Notes: generated by a model not told the origin, from the sequence alone. DNA of 64,000 nt from Sulfurovaceae bacterium (GCA_028714675.1 JAQTLV010000002.1:124001-188000); one strand, 5' to 3'. Shown: positions 15,230 through 23,801, counted from the stretch's first letter. Numbers and translations: made by a program.

Positions 15230-15966
15230 TGAGTCATATGGAAGCATTAAAGGCGTATAGAAATGAAGATTATAGTTTGGCAAAAGAACTTTGGATAGAT
15301 GAAACAGACAAAGGCAATGACCAAGCTATGGTTAATTTAGGATTACTTTATCTTAAAGGCGAGGGAGTGCAAAAAGATTTTGCATTGGCAAAAGAGTGGT
15401 TTGAAAAAGCGATGAAGTATGAAAATTCTTCCGCATATTATAATCTAGCATTAATGTATCAAAGCCATATAGGAGTTGAAGAGGATTTAGATAAAGCATT
15501 GTTGTATTTTCAAAAAGCCCATAAACTAGGACACACCAATGCATCTTTTCGTCTTGGGATTTGGCTTTTAAAAGATAGAAGTGATGTAGAAAAAACAAAA
15601 GAGGGATTTGAAGCTATGCTTCATGCTGCAAAAAATGGTCATGCTATGGCAAAAATGCAGATGGGAGGAATAGAACATAAATTAGATAAAAAGAAAAATT
15701 TGAATATCTCTTTTAGAAAAAAACTTTATGAAGAAAAAAAAGAAATTATAGAAGATGCATTAAACAGATACATTAGACCAATCCTTATAAAAGATGGTGG
15801 GAATATAGTACTTATAGATTTTATAGATACCATAGATGCAGAGATAAGATTAGCATATCAAGGCAACTGCGCTGGATGTTCTATGGCTACTACCGGTACA
15901 TATAGTATCATTTTTGATACTTTTAGTAAAGTTATTGATGAAAATATTTTGGTATATGTAATATGA
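15229..15966 (+). CDS. Sel1-repeat protein fused to a NifU C-terminal (Nfu) domain
   Basis: A 245-residue protein. ATG 15229 overlaps the cowN stop (TAATG). Residues 1 to about 150 are four Sel1-type helical repeats (for example AMVNLGLLYLKGEGVQKD and AYYNLALMYQ-x-GVEEDLDKA). Residues about 165-245 are an Nfu domain with the cluster motif NCAGCSM (Cys214, Cys217), which in dimers holds a [4Fe-4S] cluster for delivery. The usual NifU N-terminal scaffold is absent. The fusion suggests an Fe-S carrier with its own target-binding arm. No separate nifU is in the window, so this may be the dedicated carrier (inference). Confidence 0.82.
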   Translation: MSHMEALKAYRNEDYSLAKELWIDETDKGNDQAMVNLGLLYLKGEGVQKDFALAKEWFEKAMKYENSSAYYNLALMYQSHIGVEEDLDKALLYFQKAHKLGHTNASFRLGIWLLKDRSDVEKTKEGFEAMLHAAKNGHAMAKMQMGGIEHKLDKKKNLNISFRKKLYEEKKEIIEDALNRYIRPILIKDGGNIVLIDFIDTIDAEIRLAYQGNCAGCSMATTGTYSIIFDTFSKVIDENILVYVI

Positions 15967-16340
15967 AAATAGCATTTGCTTCTAAACAAAATGTATATAT
16001 AGATGAGCATTTTGGATGGTGCGAAAGATTTTTTGTATATGAAGTTAGTGGTGATGGTTTTTCTTTTGCCCGCGAAATTGACTCTTCTTTAAAATATGAA
16101 AATGAAGGTGAAAAACTTTTATATAAAATAGAATGTATAGATGCTTGCGACATAGTATATGTTTTGCAAATTGGTCCAAAAGCAGCAAATATGGTTCAAA
16201 GTGCTGGAATTTTTCCATTGAAATCTTCAAGCGAAACAGAAAGCATCGAAGATGCATTACAAAAAATCCAATATCTTATAAATAACAATCCACCATTGTG
16301 GCTCAAAAGGATACTGCTTAAGGATTCAGTTAATGAATAA
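15963..16340 (+). CDS. NifX/NafY-like cofactor-binding protein (first)
   Basis: A 125-residue single-domain member of the dinitrogenase Fe-Mo cofactor biosynthesis family. Signatures: DEHFGWCERFFVYEV, then GPKAANMVQSAGIFPLK and a C-terminal NPPLWLKRIL. The family binds FeMo-co precursors such as NifB-co and the VK-cluster. It overlaps the Sel1-NifU gene by 4 bases and the flavodiiron gene by 8, so the three are translated together. A close paralogue lies at 17615. Confidence 0.88.
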   Translation: MKIAFASKQNVYIDEHFGWCERFFVYEVSGDGFSFAREIDSSLKYENEGEKLLYKIECIDACDIVYVLQIGPKAANMVQSAGIFPLKSSSETESIEDALQKIQYLINNNPPLWLKRILLKDSVNE

Positions 16341-17553
16341 TGTAGCAATGGCGGATAAAGATGTTTATTATGTAGGCGTAAGTGATAGCGATATAAGGAC
16401 ATTTGACATTATTATGAAGACATCAAATGGGACAACATATAATGCATATCTCATAAAAACTACAGATGGCTTTATCTTGCTTGATACAGTAAAAGAGGAA
16501 TTTTCAAATATATTTTTTGAAAAAATAGAATCTATATGTTCATATGATGAGATAAAGTATATTGTAATGCATCATCTCGAGCCCGATCATTCTGGGGCAT
16601 TGCCTGAATTAGTAAGAAGAGTGCCAAGCGCTAAGATTTTTATATCTCCTATGGCTACAAGTATGTTTAAATCAATTGCTAAAATTGACAATATGGATTT
16701 TGAAACAATTTGGACAAACAAAAAGATAACACTAGGAGACAAAACTCTTGAGTTTTTGAGTACACCAAATTTGCATTGGCCAGAAACAATGAGCAGTTAT
16801 CTAGTGGAAGACAAAATACTCTTTAGTGGAGATGTTTTCGGAAGTCATTATTATGATAGTAGGGTTTTTGATGATTTGGTTGGAGATTTTGATTATTCAT
16901 TTAAATATTATTATGATCATATCATGAGACCATTTAAAAGTGATGTTTTAAATGCTCTTAAATTGTATGATAAACTAGATATAAAAATCATTGCACCACT
17001 ACATGGACCAATTATTCGCTCAAACCCACAAAAATACATATCTCTCTATCGTCAATGGAGTACAAAAGAATCTAAACATTATGGTAAAAAAATAATATCA
17101 ATATTTTATGTCACAAGCTATAAAAATACACAAGAGATGGCACAAAAGATGTATGAGGGAGCAGAAAATATCGATAATATTGTGGCAAATATCTATGATT
17201 TAAGTGCACTAGATGAACATAGTATGTTAAATATATTAGAAGAGAGTACAGGTGTATTGATTGGAGCTCCAACTATAAATGGAGATGCACCTAAGCCAGT
17301 TTGGGATTTGCTTGGTTGTATGATGCTTTTAGAGAAAAAAGGCAAAGTAGGTGGAAGTTTTGGTAGTTTTGGGTGGAGTGGAGAAGCACCAGATATGATA
17401 CATCAAAGAATGAAAAGTTTAAATTTTAGAGTCCCATTAAATCCACTAAAAGTAAAATTGATACCAACAGAAAATGAGCTTGAAGAGTGTTATAGCTTTG
17501 GTAAAGAGTTTGGAGAAATTGTTAATGGTAAAATGATAGAAATGACACTCTAA
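16333..17553 (+). CDS. Flavodiiron protein (FprA family)
   Basis: A 406-residue A-type flavoprotein that reduces O2 to water and/or NO to N2O. The N-terminal metallo-beta-lactamase domain carries the di-iron motif HHLEPDHSG, then FSGDVFGSH and APLHGP. The C-terminal flavodoxin-like domain begins near ISIFYVTSYKNTQ and includes FGSFGWSGEAP. There is no rubredoxin extension. Embedded in the nif cluster, it most likely removes O2 near nitrogenase (inference). A sigma54 site for the next operon starts 11 bases after its stop. Confidence 0.92.
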   Translation: MNNVAMADKDVYYVGVSDSDIRTFDIIMKTSNGTTYNAYLIKTTDGFILLDTVKEEFSNIFFEKIESICSYDEIKYIVMHHLEPDHSGALPELVRRVPSAKIFISPMATSMFKSIAKIDNMDFETIWTNKKITLGDKTLEFLSTPNLHWPETMSSYLVEDKILFSGDVFGSHYYDSRVFDDLVGDFDYSFKYYYDHIMRPFKSDVLNALKLYDKLDIKIIAPLHGPIIRSNPQKYISLYRQWSTKESKHYGKKIISIFYVTSYKNTQEMAQKMYEGAENIDNIVANIYDLSALDEHSMLNILEESTGVLIGAPTINGDAPKPVWDLLGCMMLLEKKGKVGGSFGSFGWSGEAPDMIHQRMKSLNFRVPLNPLKVKLIPTENELEECYSFGKEFGEIVNGKMIEMTL

Positions 17554-17563
17554 ATTTTTTTAA

Positions 17564-17579
17564 TGGAACACTTTATGTA
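17564..17579 (+). promoter_or_regulatory. Sigma54 (-24/-12) promoter of the nifX operon
   Basis: TGGAACACTTTATGTA, correct spacing, 35 bases before the nifX ATG. Confidence 0.7.
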
Positions 17580-17614
17580 TATGAAAAGTAAATTATACAA
17601 AAAGGAGTTTCAAA

Positions 17615-18001
17615 ATGGAAGCTGTATCTAATAACTATGAAAATGGTGCAATTAAAGTTGCATTTGCTACTAATGATACTAAAAATATTGATGCACACTT
17701 TGGTGGTGCAAAACAATTTTACATATACAATGTTACTTCAACAAATAGTGATTTATTTCATGTTGTAAATATTGAAGCAAAAGACACAGATGCAACTATT
17801 GCGAAACTCCATGGCGTAGATATAGTATATTTTGTTGATATAGGACCTATTGCTGCAGCAAAAGTTATCAATAGTGGGATATTTCCTATAAAATATAAAG
17901 ATATAGTAAATATAGATTCAGAAATAGATAAGCTTAAAAATATGCTGGGTACAAATCCACCACCATTTATCAAAAAGATTATTGATAGAAAGGAAGCTTA
18001 G
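17615..18001 (+). CDS. nifX: NifX, FeMo-co precursor carrier (second)
   Basis: A 128-residue NifX. The N-terminus IKVAFATNDTKNIDAHFGGA has the family's HFG motif. The middle is DIGPIAAAKVINSGIFPIK and the end is NPPPFIKKII. It is followed 2 bases later by the DUF269 gene, the usual NifX partner, which makes this copy the better nifX candidate of the two. AAGGAG lies 8 bases upstream of the ATG. Confidence 0.92.
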   Translation: MEAVSNNYENGAIKVAFATNDTKNIDAHFGGAKQFYIYNVTSTNSDLFHVVNIEAKDTDATIAKLHGVDIVYFVDIGPIAAAKVINSGIFPIKYKDIVNIDSEIDKLKNMLGTNPPPFIKKIIDRKEA

Positions 18002-18003
18002 TA

Positions 18004-18432
18004 ATGGAGAATGTATTTATTGAAACATTAGTTGGTCAAGTTAGAGCTTTGGATCAATTTGGAACATGGGCAAACAAAAGCAATGAAGATATTTTGGTAG
18101 AGAAATACATCAGAACAAAAGAAGATCTAAAAAATATTCCAGTAATTGCAGATATAGACGAGATGCAAATACAAGACATTCGTCTGATTTTTCAAGCCTT
18201 AGCTTTAGCGTTTGAACAAAAAACAGGTGTTATGTGTAGTGTTGTAATGGAAATGAGCCATGAAGGTTTTGGTAGAGCGGTTGTAATAGCCAATAAGATT
18301 GTAGTGGTAAATAAATTCTTTAAAGATGCTCATAGGTATTCATTTAGAACTTATGATGAGTTAGTTGTGAGTGGAAATCAAATGTTAGATGATGCAATTA
18401 ATATATATAACAAATATCAAGCAGTAGCTTAA
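18004..18432 (+). CDS. NifX-associated protein (DUF269)
   Basis: A 142-residue member of the DUF269 family, found next to nifX in most nif clusters. Visible features are FIETLVGQVRALDQFGTW at the N-terminus and EMSHEGFGRAVV near the centre. The biochemical role is not established. It starts 2 bases after the nifX stop. Confidence 0.9.
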   Translation: MENVFIETLVGQVRALDQFGTWANKSNEDILVEKYIRTKEDLKNIPVIADIDEMQIQDIRLIFQALALAFEQKTGVMCSVVMEMSHEGFGRAVVIANKIVVVNKFFKDAHRYSFRTYDELVVSGNQMLDDAINIYNKYQAVA

Positions 18433-18443
18433 GGAGGTTTTTT

Positions 18444-18959
18444 ATGAATATCGGTATTTTTTATGCAAGTGCTGGCGGATCAACAACGAGTATTGCTGAG
18501 AGTTTAGCAAAAGAATTTGATGTAGATGATGAAAATCTTATTTTCATGGAAGATGATTACGATGATATTGATCAGTTTGAACCATTTGACGTTTTGTTTA
18601 TAGGAAGTTCAACATGGGGGCAAGGTGATCCACATTTTTCATGGGTCGATGCTATTTTAGAAATTGAAAATGATGGTGATTTTGATGGCAAAAAAGTTGC
18701 CTTTTTTGGTGCTGGCGATTGTGATAAACACAGTGAGCATTTTTGTTCAGCTCTCGGGAAGCTTTACAAGACATTTACAAAAGCAGGTGCCAAACCAATA
18801 GGTTTCGTATCCAAAGATGATTATAGTTATGAGTTTTCATTAGCAGAGATTGATGGTAAGTTTTGTGGTTTAGCAATTGATAATCACAATGAGAAAGACA
18901 AAACACCAAAAAGAGTTGATGCTTGGATTGAAATTTTAAAATCAGAATTAGGAGTTTAA
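18444..18959 (+). CDS. nifF: NifF flavodoxin
   Basis: A 171-residue long-chain flavodoxin, electron donor to NifH. The FMN phosphate loop is YASAGGSTTSIAE, where the classical pattern has T/S-x-T-G-x-T, so the loop is slightly unusual. It also has GSSTWGQGDPHFSW for the ring-binding loop and FFGAGDCDKHSEHFCSA. A strong AAGGAGG precedes the ATG by 7 bases. It lies between DUF269 and a P-II-like gene in the sigma54 operon. Confidence 0.9.
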   Translation: MNIGIFYASAGGSTTSIAESLAKEFDVDDENLIFMEDDYDDIDQFEPFDVLFIGSSTWGQGDPHFSWVDAILEIENDGDFDGKKVAFFGAGDCDKHSEHFCSALGKLYKTFTKAGAKPIGFVSKDDYSYEFSLAEIDGKFCGLAIDNHNEKDKTPKRVDAWIEILKSELGV

Positions 18960-18960
18960 A

Positions 18961-19362
18961 ATGTATATGTTAATCGCAGTATTTAATGAGTATAACCTAA
19001 AAGCTGTCCTTGAAGATTTGTTTAAAAACAATATTGAAGGTATTACTGTAAGTGAAGTTGTTGGCAAAGGTTCATTCGGACTAAAAGAAGCCGACAATAG
19101 CATTACTGATCTATTTGCAAAAGTTAAAATTGAAATAGTTGTTTCTAGCGATAAATTTTTAAAAATAGCCCAAGAATGCATTAGAGCAAATTGTCATGAT
19201 TTGGGCAGAGGCGCTGGTAAAATGTGGTGGGTTCCAGTTATAGGTGTAGAGAGAATCAGAACTGGCGAGAGAGATGAGGATGCTTTGACAACTCAGGTGG
19301 ATAAAAAAATACCTAATGTAGATGTCATACTCAGTACACATGCTGATACGCCTTGTTCATAG
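18961..19362 (+). CDS. P-II-like signal protein without the uridylylation Tyr
   Basis: A 133-residue protein. The C-terminal half is clearly P-II-like: LFAKVKIEIVVSSDKF, then LGRGAGKMWWVPV for the B-loop, then GVERIRTGERDEDAL. The T-loop between GITVSEVVGKGSFG and the beta-3 strand is short and has no Tyr at the site modified by GlnD. A 20-residue tail (DVILSTHADTPCS at its end) extends past the usual end. It starts 1 base after nifF. It may sense nucleotides or 2-oxoglutarate and act on the nif apparatus without covalent control (inference). Confidence 0.78.
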   Translation: MYMLIAVFNEYNLKAVLEDLFKNNIEGITVSEVVGKGSFGLKEADNSITDLFAKVKIEIVVSSDKFLKIAQECIRANCHDLGRGAGKMWWVPVIGVERIRTGERDEDALTTQVDKKIPNVDVILSTHADTPCS

Positions 19363-19380
19363 AATATTGAGGAGAATATA

Positions 19381-19722
19381 ATGGAAAATAATACAAAATC
19401 TCTAGATGAATTTCAAGAGCTTACTGACGCTGAAGAGTATTTTGAATTTTTTGACATAGATTATGATGCAAGTTTGGTAAATGTTAAAAGATTCCATATA
19501 CTCAAAGAATATGGAACTCTTATTAAAAATGGACTTGAGTATTTCAAAAATGATGAAAATCGCTTATTGGACTTTTTAAAATTTTCACTTTTGAGAGTTT
19601 ATGGAGAATTTAAAAATGGTTATGCGCCAAGTGCAGCACAAGTATGGGATATGTTCAAAGATGGTAAATTGAGTGGATGTGCAAGCTGTACACCAGTGGA
19701 AGGAAATAGTTGTGGTTGTTGA
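19381..19722 (+). CDS. nifW: NifW, nitrogenase-stabilising protein, with a Cys-rich tail
   Basis: A 113-residue protein. The N-terminal half (ELTDAEEYFEFFDIDYDASL, then VNVKRFHILKEYG) is typical of NifW, which protects or helps assemble the MoFe protein. Unusual is the last 15 residues, GCASCTPVEGNSCGC, with four Cys in a CxxC and CxC pattern, which could bind metal. GAGGAG lies upstream of the ATG. It overlaps the start of nifZ. Confidence 0.88.
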   Translation: MENNTKSLDEFQELTDAEEYFEFFDIDYDASLVNVKRFHILKEYGTLIKNGLEYFKNDENRLLDFLKFSLLRVYGEFKNGYAPSAAQVWDMFKDGKLSGCASCTPVEGNSCGC

Positions 19723-20089
19723 TCCAGATATAGTTTTACATGATAGTGTTACTGCAAAACTTTCTTCAAAAGATGCAGAACGACCAAAGTATCATGTTGG
19801 ACAAAAAGTTAAATTGTTAGAAGATGTGGTAAATGATGGCACTTACCCACATTCGCCAATCGGTACACTTATGATGAAAAAAGATTCTGTTGGATATATA
19901 AAATCAATGGGAGAATTTTTGCAAGTTATTCGTGTATATGAAGTACATTTCTTTGGAGTTGATGCTCCAGTAGAGATACTAGGGTGCAGAGAGCATGAGC
20001 TTGAAGCACTTGAAGAATATGAAGATGAAATGGAGCTAGAACGCTCCTATCTCAAGGCACATAGAGAGCGTATGAATAGGAAAAATTAA
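19712..20089 (+). CDS. nifZ: NifZ, MoFe-protein maturation factor
   Basis: About 125 residues. The core PKYHVGQKVKLLEDVVNDGTYPHSPIGTLMMKKDSVGY... matches NifZ, which assists P-cluster formation. No ATG fits. A GTG at 19712 with AAGGA about 7 bases upstream is the best start and overlaps nifW by 11 bases; an upstream ATG at 19673 would add 13 unrelated residues. The C-terminus is strongly charged. Confidence 0.85.
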   Translation: MVVDPDIVLHDSVTAKLSSKDAERPKYHVGQKVKLLEDVVNDGTYPHSPIGTLMMKKDSVGYIKSMGEFLQVIRVYEVHFFGVDAPVEILGCREHELEALEEYEDEMELERSYLKAHRERMNRKN

Positions 20090-20108
20090 TCTTAAAAAGG
20101 GAGGGAAA

Positions 20109-20444
20109 GTGGCAAAAGTTATTTTTATGCATTTTGATATAGATAAAGATGGTATTTATGATGCCAAAATAGGCGAACCATTGATGAGAATATTTCGCGA
20201 CAAAGGAATACAAATAGATTGTAATAATTACAAAGATTGTCTTATCGAGGTTCAAAATATTAGCGACGAAGAACCAACTAGCTATATGGAAGACGAAGAG
20301 TTGGATATATTAGTGGAATTAGGAGCTATCACCAAAGAAGAAGCTCTTGAGTGCCAACAATATACAATTAGTCCAAAAATAAGAGTTGCATCAATGATGT
20401 TAATCAAAGGCGATGTTTTAATAAAGCCATTCAAATTAAAATAA
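20109..20444 (+). CDS. Ferredoxin-like protein with incomplete [2Fe-2S] ligands
   Basis: A 111-residue protein starting at GTG 20109 behind GGGAGG. The fold looks like that of plant-type ferredoxins (IYDAKIGEPLMRIFRDKGI), but the ligand loop reads IDCNNYKDC, not C-x4-C-x2-C, and only one further Cys (EALEC) is present. The central part EEPTSYMEDEELDILVELG and the end ASMMLIKGDVLIKPF are distinctive. The next gene encodes a ferredoxin with full ligands. It may have lost the cluster or bind it differently. Confidence 0.6.
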   Translation: MAKVIFMHFDIDKDGIYDAKIGEPLMRIFRDKGIQIDCNNYKDCLIEVQNISDEEPTSYMEDEELDILVELGAITKEEALECQQYTISPKIRVASMMLIKGDVLIKPFKLK

Positions 20445-20454
20445 AGGATAAGAA

Positions 20455-20751
20455 ATGACAACAAGAGTAGAGATAGTTAATGATTTTTTGGCCATTAACG
20501 TAAAAGAAGGCGCAACAATACAAGATATCGTAGAGGCAAGTGGAAGTGCACTTCCATTTGGATGTAGAGATGGAGAATGTGGAACTTGTGTTGTAGAAGT
20601 TGTTCAAGGTATGGAATTTTTGAGCCCTAAAACAGATAAAGAGATTAAAGTTCTTAAAGAAATTTGTTCAGGAACATGTACACCAAATTCAAGACTTTCT
20701 TGTCAAATGAAGATAGCAAAACCAAATGGTATTGTTAGATTGAAGTATTAG
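20455..20751 (+). CDS. [2Fe-2S] ferredoxin
   Basis: A 98-residue plant/adrenodoxin-type ferredoxin. Ligands CRDGECGTC (C-x4-C-x2-C) are near residue 37, and the fourth Cys is in SRLSCQM. Two extra Cys occur in EICSGTC. It is the last gene of the sigma54 operon begun at nifX. Probably an electron carrier for nitrogenase or for FeMo-co synthesis. Confidence 0.9.
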   Translation: MTTRVEIVNDFLAINVKEGATIQDIVEASGSALPFGCRDGECGTCVVEVVQGMEFLSPKTDKEIKVLKEICSGTCTPNSRLSCQMKIAKPNGIVRLKY

Positions 20752-20765
20752 TCTATTTTTTAATC

Positions 20766-20804
20766 ACTCTACTTGTTCCAAATCTTTTTTGATTTGGATA
20801 GAGT
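20766..20804 (+). promoter_or_regulatory. Hairpin just upstream of rpoN
   Basis: ACTCTA-(6)-CCAAATC-TTTTTT-GATTTGG-A-TAGAGT. The inner 7-bp and outer 6-bp stems are perfect. The structure ends 6 bases before the rpoN ATG and contains the only purine-rich stretch (GGATAGAG) that could be its ribosome-binding site. It may attenuate read-through from the ferredoxin operon or control rpoN translation. Confidence 0.5.
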
Positions 20805-20810
20805 ATTATT

Positions 20811-22040
20811 ATGAAAAATAGACTTTTATTTAAACAAAAACAATCGCTAAATATTTCTTTGAAGCTTTGGCTGCCAATACTTCAATCATCAATACAAGAA
20901 CTTGATGATATTTTTAAAAAATATAGCTATGAAAATCCATTTTTAGAATGTAGTTGTAAAAATTACTCTTCTGATAATAATCAAAAACAAAATTTTATAG
21001 AAAATACATTATTGCATGAAGAATCTTTATATGATGTGCTTTTAGAACAAATTACCTCACCATTATTTCCAACACCAAATTCGCAAAAAGTCGCTCATGA
21101 AATACTACTTGATATTGATGATAGAGGTTATTTTGATGGAGATATTGATGAAATTGCAAAAAAATGCAATGTTTACAAAGAGTTTGTAGAGAATATACGG
21201 CAAAGATTTGCCTATCTTGAACCTGCAGGCGTTGGAGCAAAAGATTTACAAGAAGCATGCGAGTTTCAACTACTGCAACTAGATCTCGATGATGAGCTAA
21301 ATAAACTTGTTTCTAAAATGATTCAAAACTTCAAAACACTTGATAAGTACTATAAACATCATCGTTTTAATGAAGCTATGAATATTATTAAAGGTTTTAG
21401 ATTTTCGCCATCAGCAGATTATATGGAAGAGGAAAAAGAAATAATCCCAGATTTTTTTGTAGAAGTGGGCGATGATATAAACATCAAAATCAACAACGAT
21501 AGCTATCCGGATATTGTGGTTAATGATCCGTTTAATTCCAAAAATGAAGAATTGCGTTATCAACTCAAGGAAGCTAGAGATTTGGTTGGTTTGTTGGAGC
21601 TTCGTAAATCTACACTTTATAAACTTGTTTTGATTATTGTTGAAAAACAAATCGGATTTTTTATAGGTGGAGAGCTCAAACCTCTTATTATGAAAACAGT
21701 TGCAGACGAGCTTGGTTTCGAGGAATCAACAATTTCAAGAGCTGTTTCAAATAAATACATAGAGTGCTCTCGTGGAATTTTTGCTCTAAAACATTTTTTT
21801 ACAAATGCTGTTTCTAAAAATTTATCTTCTTCTGAGATAAAAAACTTTATAAAACAACTTATTGAAAATGAATCTCGTGATATTCCATTGAATGATGATG
21901 AGATTTTAGAAAAAATAGAAAGTCGTTTTAATGTAAAAATGGTTAGAAGAACTATAACAAAATATAGAAAACTATTAAACTTGCCATCTTCAAAAGAGAG
22001 AAAGAAACTTTATAAAATGGATATAGAATGGACAATTTAA
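20811..22040 (+). CDS. rpoN: RpoN, sigma54 factor
   Basis: A 409-residue sigma54. Region I is at the N-terminus (LFKQKQSLNISLKLW, then IQELDDIFKKYSYENPFLE). The core-binding region follows, then the HTH, and a C-terminal RpoN box reading VRRTITKYRK, where the consensus is ARRTVAKYRE. Lying between nif operons it is probably devoted to them, but I cannot tell whether the genome has another rpoN for flagellar genes. A hairpin covers its translation start. It overlaps the following gene by 13 bases. Confidence 0.93.
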   Translation: MKNRLLFKQKQSLNISLKLWLPILQSSIQELDDIFKKYSYENPFLECSCKNYSSDNNQKQNFIENTLLHEESLYDVLLEQITSPLFPTPNSQKVAHEILLDIDDRGYFDGDIDEIAKKCNVYKEFVENIRQRFAYLEPAGVGAKDLQEACEFQLLQLDLDDELNKLVSKMIQNFKTLDKYYKHHRFNEAMNIIKGFRFSPSADYMEEEKEIIPDFFVEVGDDINIKINNDSYPDIVVNDPFNSKNEELRYQLKEARDLVGLLELRKSTLYKLVLIIVEKQIGFFIGGELKPLIMKTVADELGFEESTISRAVSNKYIECSRGIFALKHFFTNAVSKNLSSSEIKNFIKQLIENESRDIPLNDDEILEKIESRFNVKMVRRTITKYRKLLNLPSSKERKKLYKMDIEWTI

Positions 22041-22342
22041 AAAGATTAGAAAAAAAAGTAACTATTTTTTTACAACAATATGCAAAAGATGATATATCAA
22101 AAAATAAAATAGCCCCACATTTGGCTCATGTGTCATTGATGATGAATCATTTATATCAAGATTTAGGTTTTGACAATAGAGCACAAATGAATAATTTTAT
22201 GCAAGAACATTTTCCAAAACTTGTAAACATAAAACCAAAAGATAAATTATGGAAAAAATTTATATACGATTCTATAGACGAAGTTGCACCAGCTTGTGAG
22301 TTTTGCCCCGACCAAGATAGCTGTTTTGTGTGTAAAATTTAA
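22028..22342 (+). CDS. Short NifQ-like protein
   Basis: A 104-residue protein. APHLAHVSLMMNHLYQDLGF, then the segment ending FPKLVNIKPKDKLWKKF, and a C-terminal Cys cluster CEFCPDQDSCFVC (C-x2-C-x5-C-x2-C) resemble the second half of NifQ, which delivers molybdenum for FeMo-co. Full NifQ is about 160-190 residues, so this is a minimal form lacking the N-terminal part. It starts within the rpoN end. Confidence 0.62.
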   Translation: MDNLKRLEKKVTIFLQQYAKDDISKNKIAPHLAHVSLMMNHLYQDLGFDNRAQMNNFMQEHFPKLVNIKPKDKLWKKFIYDSIDEVAPACEFCPDQDSCFVCKI

Positions 22343-22350
22343 AATAATAA

Positions 22351-23343
<993 letters not shown>

Positions 23344-23349
23344 TTTAAG

Positions 23350-23384
23350 CTTTTGTGGATGAATCCAAAAGTAGCTCAGCTACT
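23350..23384 (+). other. Hairpins after nifH
   Basis: Two inverted repeats: CTTTTGTGGAT/ATCCAAAAG (2-base bulge) and AGTAGCT-C-AGCTACT. There is no T-run, so processing or stabilisation of the nifH message is more likely than full termination. Confidence 0.5.
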
Positions 23385-23419
23385 TAGAGAAGAAAATAAA
23401 CAATAAAAAGGAGAATAAA

Positions 23420-23773
23420 ATGTTTGTATGTGGTTACCACTTCCCAGCGAGTGAAGGAAATGATGTAAGTTTTGACAAAGTGATAGAAAAAGTTAAAGAT
23501 GGCGTTGATCCAAAAGGAAAAGTTGTTACTTTAACAAGTGAAACTAGAGAAGGCGCTAAATTAGAAGAAATATCTGTGCCAGAAGGTACTTTTGCTCATG
23601 TGGCATTTGTTGACTATTATGAAAACACAGAGGTTCAAGGCGATTTCAGAATGGTTTATTATACTAATAAATATCAAATAAGTGAAATTTCAAAGTCTGT
23701 AGATGGTGAAGCTACAAAAGATTTATGTAGAAAACTAGACGATATGAATCTATACAGAGTAAAAGTATCTTAA
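23420..23773 (+). CDS. Unrecognised protein between nifH and nifD
   Basis: A 117-residue soluble protein. AAGGAG precedes the ATG by 7 bases. The sequence starts [18 protein letters not shown] and includes [20 protein letters not shown] and [15 protein letters not shown]. There is no membrane segment and only two Cys. It is not a P-II (NifI) protein, NifT, or DraT, the usual insertions near nifHDK. The strong Shine-Dalgarno and its position in the nitrogenase operon imply high, coordinated expression. Function unknown. Confidence 0.8.
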   Translation: MFVCGYHFPASEGNDVSFDKVIEKVKDGVDPKGKVVTLTSETREGAKLEEISVPEGTFAHVAFVDYYENTEVQGDFRMVYYTNKYQISEISKSVDGEATKDLCRKLDDMNLYRVKVS

Positions 23774-23801
23774 TACTTTTATTTTTACAAAAGGAGAAAA
23801 A

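Noticed and set aside
23420-23773. NifI (P-II) protein between nifH and nifD
   Set aside because: None of the P-II loops (T, B or C) is present.
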